DNA of 64,000 bases. It comes from UBA9676 sp963741615 (GTDB lineage: Bacteria > Actinomycetota > Actinomycetes > Streptosporangiales > Streptosporangiaceae). The DNA lies in contig CAVUIU010000014.1 in NCBI GenBank assembly GCA_963741615.1, forward strand, positions 1 to 64,000, in the 5' to 3' direction. Under the pieces are notes generated by a model. The model saw only the letters and a list, made by a program, of their open reading frames with translations, had not been told where the DNA came from and did no database searches. How positions within the stretch are numbered: the first letter of the stretch is position 1; each line of letters begins with the position of its first letter. Below are positions 9,681 to 19,038 of the stretch, in pieces. The position numbers were made by a program, and so were the translations under genes.

Positions 9681-10501
9681 GTGCCGGGGCGGCGGCCCTC
9701 GTCGACGGTCAGGGCACACCGCGGGCACGATGCGTGCTCGCCCCCAACCCATCCCCGATGACGCTCGACGGCACCAACACCTGGCTCATCGCCGAGCCCG
9801 GGTCCTCGTCGGCCCTGGTCGTGGACCCGGGACCGGACGATGGGGGGCACCTGCGCCGGGTCGCCGGCCTGGCCGCCGCCGCCGGGCAGCGGGTGGGCAA
9901 GATCCTGCTCACGCACGGGCACCCCGATCACGCCGAGGGCGCGGCCGCGTTCGCCGCCATGACCGGCGCGCCCGTGCTCGCCGCCGACCCCGCCCACCGG
10001 CTCGGCGGCGAGGGGCTGGCACCCGGGGACACACTCACCGCGGGCGGCTGTGAGGTGCGGGTGGTGGCCACCCCCGGGCACTCGGCCGACTCGGTCTGCC
10101 TGCTCCTGCCCGCCGACGGGGCGCTGCTCACCGGCGACACCGTCCTCGGGCGCGGGACCACGGTGATCGCGAACGACGGCAACCTCGGCGACTATCTCGG
10201 CTCACTGGAACGGCTGCGGGTCCTCGCCGACGAGGCGCAGCTGCGGATGCTGCTCCCGGGCCACGGGCCGCTGCTGGCGGACCCGGCCGGCACGCTCGAC
10301 CACTACCTCGCCCACCGCCGGGAACGGCTGGCCGAGGTGACCGCGGCGCTGGCCGCCGGGGACCGCAGCCCGGCCGACATCGTCGCCCGCGTCTACGCGG
10401 ACGTGGACCGCTCGCTCTGGCCGTTCGCGGAATGGTCGGTCCGCGCGCAGCTCGACTACCTCGCCTCCACCGGAGACCTCCCGCCCGGCCTCGAGCCCTA
10501 A
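9677..10501 (+). CDS. MBL-fold metallo-hydrolase (LACTB2-like)
   Basis: A 274-residue metallo-beta-lactamase fold protein. Metal ligands: THGHPDH (HxHxDH), PGHSAD, TGDTVLG and the final LLPGHGP, followed by the helical LACTB2-type C-terminal region (HYLAHRRERL, WPFAEWSVRAQLDYLASTG). The family includes endoribonucleases and thioesterase-like hydrolases; substrate unknown. It is the last gene of the DUF4177-Rid-Nudix-MBL run and converges on crp, separated by a terminator hairpin. The GTG start overlaps the Nudix stop. Confidence 0.87.
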   Translation: MSAGAAALVDGQGTPRARCVLAPNPSPMTLDGTNTWLIAEPGSSSALVVDPGPDDGGHLRRVAGLAAAAGQRVGKILLTHGHPDHAEGAAAFAAMTGAPVLAADPAHRLGGEGLAPGDTLTAGGCEVRVVATPGHSADSVCLLLPADGALLTGDTVLGRGTTVIANDGNLGDYLGSLERLRVLADEAQLRMLLPGHGPLLADPAGTLDHYLAHRRERLAEVTAALAAGDRSPADIVARVYADVDRSLWPFAEWSVRAQLDYLASTGDLPPGLEP

Positions 10502-10528
10502 GGGCTGGTGCCGGTGGGGTACCAGCCC
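10502..10528. terminator. hairpin between convergent MBL and crp genes
   Basis: Perfect 8-bp inverted repeat GGGCTGGT (10502-10509) and ACCAGCCC (10521-10528) with an 11-nt loop in the 33-bp gap between two convergent stops. No U-tract follows, as is usual in high-GC actinomycetes. It could serve both directions. Confidence 0.55.
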
Positions 10529-10534
10529 GCTCCC

Positions 10535-11218
10535 TCAGTGGGCTCGCTTGGCGAGCCGCTCCCGGTCCAGGATGAGCACGGACTTGGCCGAGAGCTGGAG
10601 CCAGCCCCGGGTGGCGAAGTCGGCGAGCGCCTTGTTGACGGTCTCGCGTGACGCGCCCACCAGTTGCGCCAGTTCCTCCTGGGTGAGGTCGTGATGGACC
10701 TGCAGCCCGTCGTCCTGCTCCTCGCCGAACCTGTCCGCCAGGTCGAGCAGGGCCTTGGCGACCCGGCCGGGGACATCGGTGAACACCAGGTCGGCCATGA
10801 CGTCGTTGGCCCGCCGGAGCCGTTGGGCGAGCGCGCGCAGCAGATGCAGCGCCACCTCGGGGCGGCCGGTCAGCCACTGCCGCAGGTAGTCATGGCCCAG
10901 CCCGGCCAGCTGGCAGTCGGTGACAGCCACCGCGCTCGCCGTCCGGGGCCGCGGGTCGAAGAGCGACAGCTCGCCGAACATCTCGCCCGGCCCGAGCACG
11001 CTCAGCAGGTTCTCCCGGCCGTCGGACGCGGCCCGGGTCAGCTTGATCTTGCCGCCGAGAACGACGTACAGCCGGTCGCCGGCGTCGCCCTCGCCGAACA
11101 GGCGGTCACCCCGGGACAGCTGGACGTCGACCACCCCGGCCCGCAGCGCACGCGCCCCCTCGTCGTCGAGCGCTTGGAAAAGTGGCGCCCGGCTGAGCAC
11201 ATCCTCAGCGTGAGCCAC
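10535..11218 (-). CDS. crp: Crp/Fnr-family cAMP-responsive regulator
   Basis: A 227-residue regulator closely resembling mycobacterial Crp. The cyclic-nucleotide pocket is visible as FGELSLFDPRPRTASAVA, followed by the dimer helix (RPEVALHLLRALAQRLRRAND) and the HTH TQEELAQLVGASRETVNKALADF. The frame is open to 11311, but GTG 11218 is chosen because GAGGAGG sits five bases upstream and the resulting N-terminus (MAHAEDVLSRAPLF) aligns with known Crp starts. It acts as a dimer on promoters when cAMP is bound. It lies downstream of ppa on the same strand with a 61-bp gap that may hold its own promoter. Confidence 0.93.
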   Translation of the reverse strand: MAHAEDVLSRAPLFQALDDEGARALRAGVVDVQLSRGDRLFGEGDAGDRLYVVLGGKIKLTRAASDGRENLLSVLGPGEMFGELSLFDPRPRTASAVAVTDCQLAGLGHDYLRQWLTGRPEVALHLLRALAQRLRRANDVMADLVFTDVPGRVAKALLDLADRFGEEQDDGLQVHHDLTQEELAQLVGASRETVNKALADFATRGWLQLSAKSVLILDRERLAKRAH

Positions 11219-11279
11219 GTGAGCCTCCTCGCACATTTCCTCATAGTGTCGCGCATGCATGGACCGGGTGGTAGCAGGC

Positions 11280-11780
11280 TCACCCGGGCGGAGCCTCGGT
11301 GGCAGCGGCAAGCCGGCGCCGGCAGGCCTCGATCTCCGCCTCGGCTTCTGCCCGGCCTACCCAGCTGAAACCCTCCACCGCTTTCCCCGGCTCCAGGGCC
11401 TTGTACACCTCGAAGAAGTGCTGGATCTCCAGCAGGTCAAACTCGGCCACGTCGTTGATGTCGGACATGTGCGCCATCCGCGGGTCCGTCGCCACGACAC
11501 ACAGCACCTTGTCGTCCGCGCCCTTCTCGTCGGACATCCGGAACATGCCGATCGCCCGGCAGGCGATGATGCAGCCGGGGAAGGTCGGCTCGTCCAGCAG
11601 CACCAGGGCATCGAGCGGGTCGCCATCGTCGGCGAGCGTGTCGTCGATGAAGCCATAGTCGGACGGATACCGGGTGGCCGTGAACAACATCCTGTCCAGC
11701 CTGATCCGGCCGGTCTCGTGGTCCATCTCGTACTTGTTGCGCTGACCCTTGGGTATCTCTATGAACACATCGAATTGCAC
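11280..11780 (-). CDS. ppa: inorganic pyrophosphatase (family I)
   Basis: A 166-residue soluble pyrophosphatase. The active-site segments are IPKGQRNKYEMD, the RYPSDYGFIDDTLADDGDPLDAL region (the D-x-D-P-x-D signature is DGDPLD) and DEKGADDKVL. It hydrolyses PPi to two phosphates in the cytosol, driving biosynthesis. ATG 11780 is close to and divergent from dacB, the arrangement seen in other actinomycetes. The C-terminus ends in a short Ala/Pro-rich tail. Confidence 0.95.
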   Translation of the reverse strand: MQFDVFIEIPKGQRNKYEMDHETGRIRLDRMLFTATRYPSDYGFIDDTLADDGDPLDALVLLDEPTFPGCIIACRAIGMFRMSDEKGADDKVLCVVATDPRMAHMSDINDVAEFDLLEIQHFFEVYKALEPGKAVEGFSWVGRAEAEAEIEACRRRLAAATEAPPG

Positions 11781-11863
11781 CTTGTCGCTCCCTGTGCGCG
11801 AAGATGGTTGATTCCTGTGCCCTGCAGTTTTCCCGTGCCAAGCATCTCGTGAGAGGACGGCTG

Positions 11864-13300
11864 GTGGCGAACCGCTCGCGGCTGGGCGTGCTCACCACGC
11901 TCGCGATGCTCAACGTGTTCACCCTGGGCGCCGGGGTGGCCGTCGCCGCGCTGCTGCCGGCCCGCCTGGCGCTCTGGCAGATCCCGCGGGTGGCGGCCGC
12001 CCGGATCGCACCGCCAGCCGCCGTGCTCCCCCCGGCCGTGTCCGCCGGGGCCTTCCCGACGAGCCGGGGCCTGACGGCGGAACTCGGGCCGCTGATCTCC
12101 TCTCGGCCACTGGGCCCGAGCGTCGGCGTGGTGGTCACCGACCTGGCCTCCGGCCGGGTGCTCTTCACCCACGCGGGCACCACCCCGGCCACTCCCGCGT
12201 CCAGCGCCAAGGTGGCCACCGCGGTGGCCGCGCTGAGCGTGCTCGGCCCCACCGCGCGCTTCACCACCCGCGTCGTCCGCGGCCCCGCGCCCGGCTCGAT
12301 CGTCCTGGTCGGGGGCGGGGACCCCACCCTGGCGGCGGGCCCGGCGCCGGCCTCGGACTACCCGCGGCCGGCGACCCTGGCGTCGCTGGCGCGCCAGACC
12401 GCTCACGCGCTCCTCGCGCACGGCCAGCGGTCGGTGCGGCTGGGCTATGACGTGTCGCTGTTCACCGGCCCGCTCACCGCACCGGGCTGGACGACCGGCT
12501 ACATCACCACCGGCAACGTGACCCCGATCACCGCGCTGGAGGTGGACCAGGGCCGGCTGACCGCGTCGGGCAGGCCGGAGGACGCGGACAACCCGGACAA
12601 CTTCCGGTCGCGCTCCTTCGCCCCGGCCGGGGACGCGGCAGCTTCGTTCGCCGCCTTCCTGCGCGCCCGGGGCATCCGGGTACGGGGCCAGGTTTCCGCC
12701 ACCACCGCACCGGCGGGCGCCGCCACCATCGCCAGTGTCCGTTCGCCGTACCTGTCGGCGATCGTGGGCTGGATGCTCCGCGAGAGCAACAACGTGATCG
12801 CCGAGAACCTGGCCCGGCAGGTGGCGCTGCGCACCGGCCGGCCCGGCTCGTTCGCCGGCGCGGCGGTGGCGGTCACGGCCGTCGCGGCACGGCTGGGTGT
12901 CAGCGGCGGCATCCACCTGGTGGACGGGAGCGGCCTCTCCCCGCGGGACCGGATCACCCCGCTGGCGCTCGCCGGGCTTGTCCGGCTGGCAGGCGGCGGC
13001 GGGCAGGCGGAACTCCGGGCGGCCATCACCGGGATGCCGGTGGCCGGGTTCTCCGGAACACTGGCCCCGGGCCAGAGCGTGTTTGGCAACTTCGGGCCCG
13101 CGGCGCTCGGGACCGTTCAGGCCAAAACGGGCAACCTGACCAGGGTCGTCAGCCTGGCCGGGATCGTCAGCGACGCCGGCGGCCGGCTGCTTGCCTTCGC
13201 TTTCATGGCGGACCGGCTGCCGCCCGGGCAGCTTGTGCCGGCGGCCCGTGTCATAGACGCGATGGCCACGGCCCTGGCCGGCTGCGGCTGCCGCAGATAG
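11864..13300 (+). CDS. dacB: D-alanyl-D-alanine carboxypeptidase/endopeptidase (PBP4 type)
   Basis: About 478 residues with an N-terminal membrane/signal helix (LGVLTTLAMLNVFTLGAGVAVAALL, about 6-30) and an S13 peptidase domain. Motifs: SSAK (S113, K116), SNN (in LRESNNVIAENLARQ) and KTG (AKTGNLTRV). It trims or cleaves peptidoglycan peptides outside the membrane. The frame is open from ATG 11804, but GTG 11864 has GAGAGGA six bases upstream and gives a conventional short basic N-terminus, so I prefer it. Divergent from ppa; followed by the DUF2342 gene and tilS. Confidence 0.92.
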   Translation: MANRSRLGVLTTLAMLNVFTLGAGVAVAALLPARLALWQIPRVAAARIAPPAAVLPPAVSAGAFPTSRGLTAELGPLISSRPLGPSVGVVVTDLASGRVLFTHAGTTPATPASSAKVATAVAALSVLGPTARFTTRVVRGPAPGSIVLVGGGDPTLAAGPAPASDYPRPATLASLARQTAHALLAHGQRSVRLGYDVSLFTGPLTAPGWTTGYITTGNVTPITALEVDQGRLTASGRPEDADNPDNFRSRSFAPAGDAAASFAAFLRARGIRVRGQVSATTAPAGAATIASVRSPYLSAIVGWMLRESNNVIAENLARQVALRTGRPGSFAGAAVAVTAVAARLGVSGGIHLVDGSGLSPRDRITPLALAGLVRLAGGGGQAELRAAITGMPVAGFSGTLAPGQSVFGNFGPAALGTVQAKTGNLTRVVSLAGIVSDAGGRLLAFAFMADRLPPGQLVPAARVIDAMATALAGCGCRR

Positions 13301-13388
13301 GCACACCGGGCCTGCCCGCGCCGGGCTGGCCGGGGCCACCGGGCCTGCCGCGCCACGCCTCGTCCCCCCGAGCACGTACCGTGGAGGG

Positions 13389-14501
13389 GTGAGCAGCGGA
13401 CAGATGATCGACTGGGATGTCGCGATCTCGACCGGCATCAGGTGGGTGCGGCCCGGGCCCCAGGTCAGCCTGGCCGAGGCGAGGGCGGTGGTCGCGGAGT
13501 TGCGCGAGCTTGCCGTCGCCGTGGCTGAGCCGGTGCACCAGGTCACCGGGATGTTCAGCACCGAGGACGTCGGCCGGGTGGCGGTGGTGGACCGCCCCGG
13601 GTGGATCCGGGCGAACGTGGACGGGTTCCGGGTGGTGCTCGATCCGCTCGCCGAGCATCTGCGTGAACGGGGCCGGGCACCCGAGGCAGGCTCGGTGATC
13701 GCCGCGGTGGGCTCACGCGTCACCGGGATGCAGGCGGGCCTCATCCTCGCCTACCTCGCGGGGCGGGTGCTCGGGCAGTACGAGTTGTTCCTGCCCCCCG
13801 ACGCGGAGGCTCCGGACAACGTCGCGCCGGCCTGGCTGACCCTGGTGGCGCCCAACATCCTCATGGTGGAACACGAACTCGGGGTGGACCCGCACGACTT
13901 CCGCCGCTGGGTCTGCCTGCACGAGGAGACGCACCGGACCCAGTTCACCTCGGTCGGCTGGCTCCGTGGCTACGTGCAGGAGCAGATGACCGAGTTCCTG
14001 CTCGCTTCCGACCTTGACCCGGCGACCATCCTGGAGCGCCTGCGCTCGGCGGCCGACGCCGTGGCGGGGGCGGTGCGGGGCAGCGACGGCGGCCCCGACA
14101 GCCTCATCGAGGCGATCCAGACGCCCCGTCAGCGCGAGATCCTCGACCGCCTGTCCTGCGTCATGACATTGGTCGAGGGCCACGGCGACTATGTGATGGA
14201 CGCCGTCGGGCCGCAGGTGGTGCCCTCGGTCGCGGAGATCCGGGCCGCGTTCAACGCCCGCCGCGGGTCGGCTGGCAGGCTGGAGCAGACCATCCGCAGG
14301 ATCCTGGGCATCGACCTGAAGATGAAGCAGTACGCACAGGGCTCGCGGTTCGTTTCGACCGTGGTGAACGAAGCCGGTATGGCCACCTTCAACCGGGTCT
14401 GGACCTCGCCGGAGACGCTGCCGACCAAGGACGAGATCAGCGACCCGGGCCGCTGGCTGGAGCGCGTCGGGGGGGCCGACGCGGTGGCACTGGGCAGCTG
14501 A
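13389..14501 (+). CDS. zinc-dependent metalloprotease-like protein (DUF2342)
   Basis: A 370-residue member of the DUF2342 family, sometimes called 'coenzyme F420 biosynthesis associated'. A zincin-type HEETH motif (HEETHRTQF) lies near residue 180, with MTLVEGHGDYVMD providing the likely third ligand. The core SRVTGMQAGLILAYLAGRVLGQYELFLP is typical. Substrate unknown. A TACCGT hexamer (13377-13382) ends six bases before the GTG, and GGAGGGG also precedes it. Located between dacB and tilS, as in mycobacteria (Rv3626c), from memory; six bases separate it from tilS. Confidence 0.85.
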   Translation: MSSGQMIDWDVAISTGIRWVRPGPQVSLAEARAVVAELRELAVAVAEPVHQVTGMFSTEDVGRVAVVDRPGWIRANVDGFRVVLDPLAEHLRERGRAPEAGSVIAAVGSRVTGMQAGLILAYLAGRVLGQYELFLPPDAEAPDNVAPAWLTLVAPNILMVEHELGVDPHDFRRWVCLHEETHRTQFTSVGWLRGYVQEQMTEFLLASDLDPATILERLRSAADAVAGAVRGSDGGPDSLIEAIQTPRQREILDRLSCVMTLVEGHGDYVMDAVGPQVVPSVAEIRAAFNARRGSAGRLEQTIRRILGIDLKMKQYAQGSRFVSTVVNEAGMATFNRVWTSPETLPTKDEISDPGRWLERVGGADAVALGS

Positions 14502-14507
14502 CCAGCG

Positions 14508-15620
14508 ATGGGCCCCCATCCCGCGGTGGCTGAGGTCCGCTGGGCCGTCCGCAGCGGGCTGGACGGCCTCGACGCCGGCGACCTGGTGCTTGCCGCCTGC
14601 TCGGGAGGGGCGGATTCGCTGGCGCTCGCGGCGGCCCTGGCCCATGAGGCGCCGCGCCACGGGTTGCGGGCGGGCGGGGTCACCGTCAACCACGGGCTAC
14701 AGCCCGGATCGGCGCAACGAGCCCGCCGCGTCACGGCGGCCCTGGCGGGCCTTGGTCTCGACCCCGTGTGCAGCGTGCCGGTGGAGATCGCGGCCGGCCC
14801 CGGCCGGGGCGGCCCGGAAGCCGCCGCCCGCGATGCGCGCTACCGCGCGCTCGACGAGGTGGCCAGCCGCACCGGCGCCCGCGCCATCCTGCTCGGCCAC
14901 AGCCGGGACGACCAGGCGGAAACGGTGCTGCTCGGCCTGGCCCGTGGCTCGGGCGCCAGGTCGCTGTGCGGGATGCCGGCCCGCCGCGGCCACTACCGGC
15001 GTCCCCTGCTCGGCGTGGGGCGGGCCACGCTGCGGGCGGCGTGCGAGGTCCTTGGCCTGCAGCCCTGGGACGACCCGCACAACGCCGACCCCGCCTTCGC
15101 CCGTGCCCGGGCCCGGCACCAGGCGCTCCCGGCGCTGGAGGCGGCCTTCGGCCCGGGGGTGGCGCTGGCGCTCGCCCGCACGGCCGGCCAGCTGCGGGCC
15201 GACGCCGAGGCGCTCGACGAGCTGGCCGCCAGCCAGGCGCCGCTGATGCGCGACCCGGACGGCGCATGGCTGGCCGGCCCGCTCAGGGCCGCGCCCACCG
15301 CGATCAGGACCCGGGTGCTGCGGATGGCGGCGATCGAGGCCGGCTGCCCGCCAGGCAAGCTCACCGCCCGGCACGTGGACGGGCTGGACGCGCTGGTGAC
15401 ACGCTGGCACGGGCAGCGCTGGACCACCCTGCCCGGGGGAGTCCGTGGCATGCTCCGATGTGGCAAGCTGATCTTCGCTGTCGGTGGAGATGTTCGCCAT
15501 GCCCGTGAACCCGGCATGGATGGTCCCGGGAACCGGCCTGCCGGTCCGGAGACGGGAGAAGACGGCCGGAAACAGCGGCCGGGGCCCGACGAGGCGGAGG
15601 TCATGGTTGGACGCGAATGA
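14508..15620 (+). CDS. tilS: tRNA(Ile)-lysidine synthase
   Basis: A 370-residue N-type ATP pyrophosphatase. The PP-loop is CSGGADSLALA; the downstream LGHSRDDQAETVLLGLARGSG and RPLL segments are characteristic. TilS converts C34 of the CAU-anticodon tRNA-Ile to lysidine so it reads AUA. The C-terminal tail after about residue 330 is Gly/Pro/Glu-rich and probably disordered. Its end overlaps the hpt start by 14 bp, indicating translational coupling. The start at ATG 14508 lacks a strong Shine-Dalgarno and likely depends on the upstream gene. Confidence 0.92.
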   Translation: MGPHPAVAEVRWAVRSGLDGLDAGDLVLAACSGGADSLALAAALAHEAPRHGLRAGGVTVNHGLQPGSAQRARRVTAALAGLGLDPVCSVPVEIAAGPGRGGPEAAARDARYRALDEVASRTGARAILLGHSRDDQAETVLLGLARGSGARSLCGMPARRGHYRRPLLGVGRATLRAACEVLGLQPWDDPHNADPAFARARARHQALPALEAAFGPGVALALARTAGQLRADAEALDELAASQAPLMRDPDGAWLAGPLRAAPTAIRTRVLRMAAIEAGCPPGKLTARHVDGLDALVTRWHGQRWTTLPGGVRGMLRCGKLIFAVGGDVRHAREPGMDGPGNRPAGPETGEDGRKQRPGPDEAEVMVGRE

Positions 15621-16197
15621 CGTGGGCGCCGACCTCAAGGAGGTGCTCATCCCGGCCGCGCGCGTGCAGCAGCGGATCGCCGAGCTCGCGGCCCAGATCG
15701 ACGCCGATTACGCCGGGCGCGAACTCCTGCTGGTCGGTGTGCTCAAGGGGGCGGTCATGGTCATGGCCGACCTCGCGCGGGCGATCCGGCTGCCGGTGGA
15801 GATGGACTGGATGGCCATCTCCTCCTACGGGTCGGGGACCCGCTCGTCCGGGGTCGTGCGGATCCTCAAGGACCTCGATGCCGACATCATGGGCCGCCAC
15901 GTGCTCGTGGTGGAGGACATCGTCGACTCCGGCCTGACCCTCTCGTGGTTGATGGGGAACCTGCGGTCGCGCGAGCCGGCCTCGCTGAAGGTCTGCGCGA
16001 TGCTCCGCAAGCCCGGCGCGGCCCGGATGGACGTCGAGGTCGCCTACATCGGGTTCGACATCGCGGACGAGTTCGTGGTCGGGTACGGGCTCGACTACGC
16101 CCAGCGTTACCGGAACCTCCCGTTCATCGGGACTCTCGCTCCGCATGTCTACGGCGGGGAGCCGGCCGATCACCCCAGGGGGGAACACGATCCGTGA
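15607..16197 (+). CDS. hpt: hypoxanthine phosphoribosyltransferase
   Basis: A 196-residue purine salvage enzyme with the PRPP loop VVEDIVDSGLT and the metal/PPi loop LLVGVLKGAVM. It converts hypoxanthine or guanine plus PRPP to IMP or GMP in the cytosol. TTG 15607 is chosen over the upstream in-frame ATG 15484 because GGAGG (15596-15600) is six bases away and the protein then begins MDANDVGADLKEVL, as in other actinomycetes. It overlaps tilS and precedes ftsH, the usual tilS-hpt-ftsH order. Confidence 0.93.
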   Translation: MDANDVGADLKEVLIPAARVQQRIAELAAQIDADYAGRELLLVGVLKGAVMVMADLARAIRLPVEMDWMAISSYGSGTRSSGVVRILKDLDADIMGRHVLVVEDIVDSGLTLSWLMGNLRSREPASLKVCAMLRKPGAARMDVEVAYIGFDIADEFVVGYGLDYAQRYRNLPFIGTLAPHVYGGEPADHPRGEHDP

Positions 16198-16381
16198 TAG
16201 AGAGCGTTAATGCCTGGAGAGGGCCACAGGACACCAGGCGGCGCCTCCTGCGCCCAAGAGGTCCCGGGCGCGGTGTACCGTCAACTATCCCCGCACCACA
16301 GCCGGGAATGAGAAGGAAGCCGGGCATGGGCACTGGGACGCACGGCAGTCCCGCCGGGGGTCGGCGGGCCACGACGCTGGT

Positions 16382-16420
16382 CAGGAGGAACCCGCCCCGA
16401 GCAGGCGGGGTCGGTCGCCG
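16382..16420 (+). promoter_or_regulatory. ftsH leader: distant Shine-Dalgarno and intervening hairpin
   Basis: The strongest Shine-Dalgarno, AGGAGGA (16383-16389), is about 31 nt from the ftsH ATG. Between them is an inverted repeat CCCGCC (16391-16396) / GGCGGG (16404-16409) that could fold and shorten the distance. The candidate -10 TACCGT occurs at about 16274. Confidence 0.35.
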
Positions 16421-18463
16421 ATGGATCTGAAGCGCTATTTCCGCGGGCCTTTTGTAGCGGTCCTTGTGATGCTGCTGCTCTTCTTCATCGTGTTTACGTA
16501 TGCCAATCGCGGCACGTCGTACACGCAGGTTGACACGTCGAGGATCGTCTCCCTCATCAACCAGGGCAAGATCAACTCGGCGACCATCACCGACAAGAAC
16601 CAGACAATCCAGGTCATCACCGACAACGGGCAGCACCTTGAGGCGTCCTGGGTGTCCGGCCAGGGCCACTCCCTCCAGCAGGCTCTCCAGAACTCGGTCC
16701 AGCACAACAAGCTGCCGAAGGGCTACAACGTCATCGTCCCCAGCGGTAACTCAGTGCTGGGCCTGATCATCGGCTTCCTGCCTTACATACTGATCATCTT
16801 GTTCTTCTTCTTCCTGATGAACCAGATGCAGGGCGGCGGGTCCCGGGTGATGAACTTCGGCAAGTCGAAGGCGAAGCTCATCACCAAGGACACGCCGAAG
16901 ACCACGTTCGCCGACGTGGCCGGGGCCGACGAGGCGATCGAGGAACTCCAGGAGATCAAGGAGTTCCTGCAGAGCCCGGGCAAGTTCCAGGCGATCGGCG
17001 CCAAGATCCCCAAGGGCGTCCTGCTCTACGGCCCGCCCGGTACCGGCAAGACGCTGCTCGCACGCGCGGTCGCCGGCGAGGCCGGCGTCCCCTTCTACTC
17101 CATCTCCGGCTCCGACTTCGTCGAGATGTTCGTCGGCGTCGGTGCCTCGCGTGTGCGCGACCTGTTCGAGCAGGCGAAGGCGAACGCGCCGGCCATCGTG
17201 TTCGTGGACGAGATCGACGCGGTCGGCAGGCATCGTGGGGCCGGCTTCGGCGGTGGCCACGATGAACGGGAGCAGACGCTCAACCAGCTGCTCGTCGAGC
17301 TCGACGGGTTCGACGTCAAGGGCGGCGTCATCGTCATCGCCGCCACCAACCGCCCCGACATCCTCGACCCGGCGCTGCTGCGCCCGGGCCGGTTCGACCG
17401 CCAGATCGTGGTCGCCCAGCCCGACCTGGCAGGCCGCAAGGGCATCCTGCGGGTGCACGCCCGCGGCAAGCCCTTCGCCCCGGATGTGGAGCTCGACCTG
17501 ATCGCCCGCCGGACGGCCGGCTTCACCGGTGCCGACCTCGCCAACGTGATCAACGAGGGTGCGCTGCTCACCGCGCGGCACAACGGCACCCAGATCACGA
17601 TGGCCGCGCTGGAGGAGTCCATCGACCGGGTCATGGCCGGCCCCGAGCGCAAGAGCGTCCTGCTCTCGGAGAAGGAGCGCAAGCTCATCGCCTACCACGA
17701 GGGCGGCCACGCGCTGGTCGGTCACGCGCTGCCCAACGCGGACCCGGTTCACAAGATCACGATCATCCCGCGCGGCCGGGCGCTCGGCTACACGGCCTCC
17801 GCGCCGCAGGAGGACAAGTTCCTGGTCACCCGCTCGGAGATGATGGACCAGCTGGCCATGCTGCTCGGTGGCCGGACCGCCGAGGAACTCGTCTTCCACG
17901 AGCCGACCACCGGCGCCGCCAACGACATCGAGAAGGCCAGCTCGATCGCGCGGGGCATGGTGACCGAGTACGGGATGAGCGAGCGCCTCGGCGCGCGCAA
18001 GTTCGGCACCGGCGACGGGGAGCCTTTCCTCGGCCGGGAGATGTCCCACACCAGGGACTACTCCGAGGAGATCGCCTCCACCATTGACGAAGAGGTGCGC
18101 CGCCTCATCGAGTCCGCGCACGACGAGGCGTGGGAGATTCTCGTCCAGTACCGGGAGGTGCTCGACGACCTGGTCCTGCATCTGATGGACAAGGAGACCC
18201 TGAGCCGGCAGGAGGTCCTGTCGATCTTCGCCCCGATCAAGACCCGGCCCTCCCGCGGCTCCTACACCGGCTACGGCAAGCGGCTGCCGTCGGACCGCCC
18301 GCCTGTGCTCACGCCCAAGGAACTGGCGCTGACGGCTGCCGCGGACGTGAAGGACCTGTCGTCGCCCGGGAACGGGCAGTCCGGTGCGGCCGGGACGTAT
18401 GGCAGCCCGGCTCCGGAGCTGCCCGCGCTGGGCGGCGACGAAGGCGGCGGCGAGTCCCGTTGA
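16421..18463 (+). CDS. ftsH: ATP-dependent zinc metalloprotease FtsH
   Basis: A 680-residue membrane protease. Two N-terminal membrane helices (about 10-27 and 110-130) flank an extracytoplasmic domain; then come the AAA module with GPPGTGKT, VFVDEIDAVG and the SRH ALLRPGRFDR, and the M41 protease with HEGGH. The C-terminal tail is Gly/Pro-rich. It extracts and degrades membrane and short-lived cytosolic proteins as a hexamer. The start MDLKRYFRGP matches actinobacterial FtsH. Folate genes follow; the folE start is nine bases after the stop. Confidence 0.96.
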   Translation: MDLKRYFRGPFVAVLVMLLLFFIVFTYANRGTSYTQVDTSRIVSLINQGKINSATITDKNQTIQVITDNGQHLEASWVSGQGHSLQQALQNSVQHNKLPKGYNVIVPSGNSVLGLIIGFLPYILIILFFFFLMNQMQGGGSRVMNFGKSKAKLITKDTPKTTFADVAGADEAIEELQEIKEFLQSPGKFQAIGAKIPKGVLLYGPPGTGKTLLARAVAGEAGVPFYSISGSDFVEMFVGVGASRVRDLFEQAKANAPAIVFVDEIDAVGRHRGAGFGGGHDEREQTLNQLLVELDGFDVKGGVIVIAATNRPDILDPALLRPGRFDRQIVVAQPDLAGRKGILRVHARGKPFAPDVELDLIARRTAGFTGADLANVINEGALLTARHNGTQITMAALEESIDRVMAGPERKSVLLSEKERKLIAYHEGGHALVGHALPNADPVHKITIIPRGRALGYTASAPQEDKFLVTRSEMMDQLAMLLGGRTAEELVFHEPTTGAANDIEKASSIARGMVTEYGMSERLGARKFGTGDGEPFLGREMSHTRDYSEEIASTIDEEVRRLIESAHDEAWEILVQYREVLDDLVLHLMDKETLSRQEVLSIFAPIKTRPSRGSYTGYGKRLPSDRPPVLTPKELALTAAADVKDLSSPGNGQSGAAGTYGSPAPELPALGGDEGGGESR

Positions 18464-18471
18464 CGCCGCCG

Positions 18472-19038
18472 ATGGACACCGCACGTATCGAGCGGGCGGT
18501 CCGTGAGATCCTGCTCGCGATCGGGGAGGATCCGGACCGGGACGGCCTGGTGGACACCCCGGCCCGGGTGGCGCGCGCCTACGCCGAGCAGTTCGCCGGG
18601 CTCGCGCAGCGCCCCGAAGATGTGCTGGCGACGGTGTTCGACGCCGACTACGACGAGCTGATCCTCGTTCGCGACATCGAGGTCTACAGCACCTGCGAGC
18701 ACCATCTCGTCCCGTTCTTCGGCTTCGCGCACGTCGGGTACATCCCGAATGAGAAAGGCCAGATAACGGGGCTGTCCAAACTGGCCAGGCTGGTGGACCT
18801 CTACGCCCGCCGGCCCCAGGTCCAGGAGCGCATGACCAGCCAGATCGCGGATGCCCTGATGGGCGTGCTGGAGCCGCGGGGCGCGCTGGTCGTGATCGAG
18901 GCCGAGCATCTGTGCATGTCGATGCGCGGCGTGCGCAAGCCGGGCGCGAAGACCGTAACCTCGGCGGTCAGGGGGAGTATGAGAGACAGCGATCGCACCC
19001 GGGCAGAGGCCCTGAGCCTGCTGCTGCGCCGGACCTGA
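18472..19038 (+). CDS. folE: GTP cyclohydrolase I
   Basis: A 188-residue enzyme making dihydroneopterin triphosphate from GTP, the first step of folate synthesis. Zinc ligands are in CEHHLVPFFG and HLCMSMRG; QITGLSKLARLVDLYARRPQVQE and RKPGAKTVTSAVRG are family hallmarks. ATG 18472 is used; a TTG at 18460 overlapping the ftsH stop (TTGA) is an equally plausible coupled start. It is in one run with ftsH and, after an intervening membrane protein, folP-folB-folK. Confidence 0.94.
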   Translation: MDTARIERAVREILLAIGEDPDRDGLVDTPARVARAYAEQFAGLAQRPEDVLATVFDADYDELILVRDIEVYSTCEHHLVPFFGFAHVGYIPNEKGQITGLSKLARLVDLYARRPQVQERMTSQIADALMGVLEPRGALVVIEAEHLCMSMRGVRKPGAKTVTSAVRGSMRDSDRTRAEALSLLLRRT

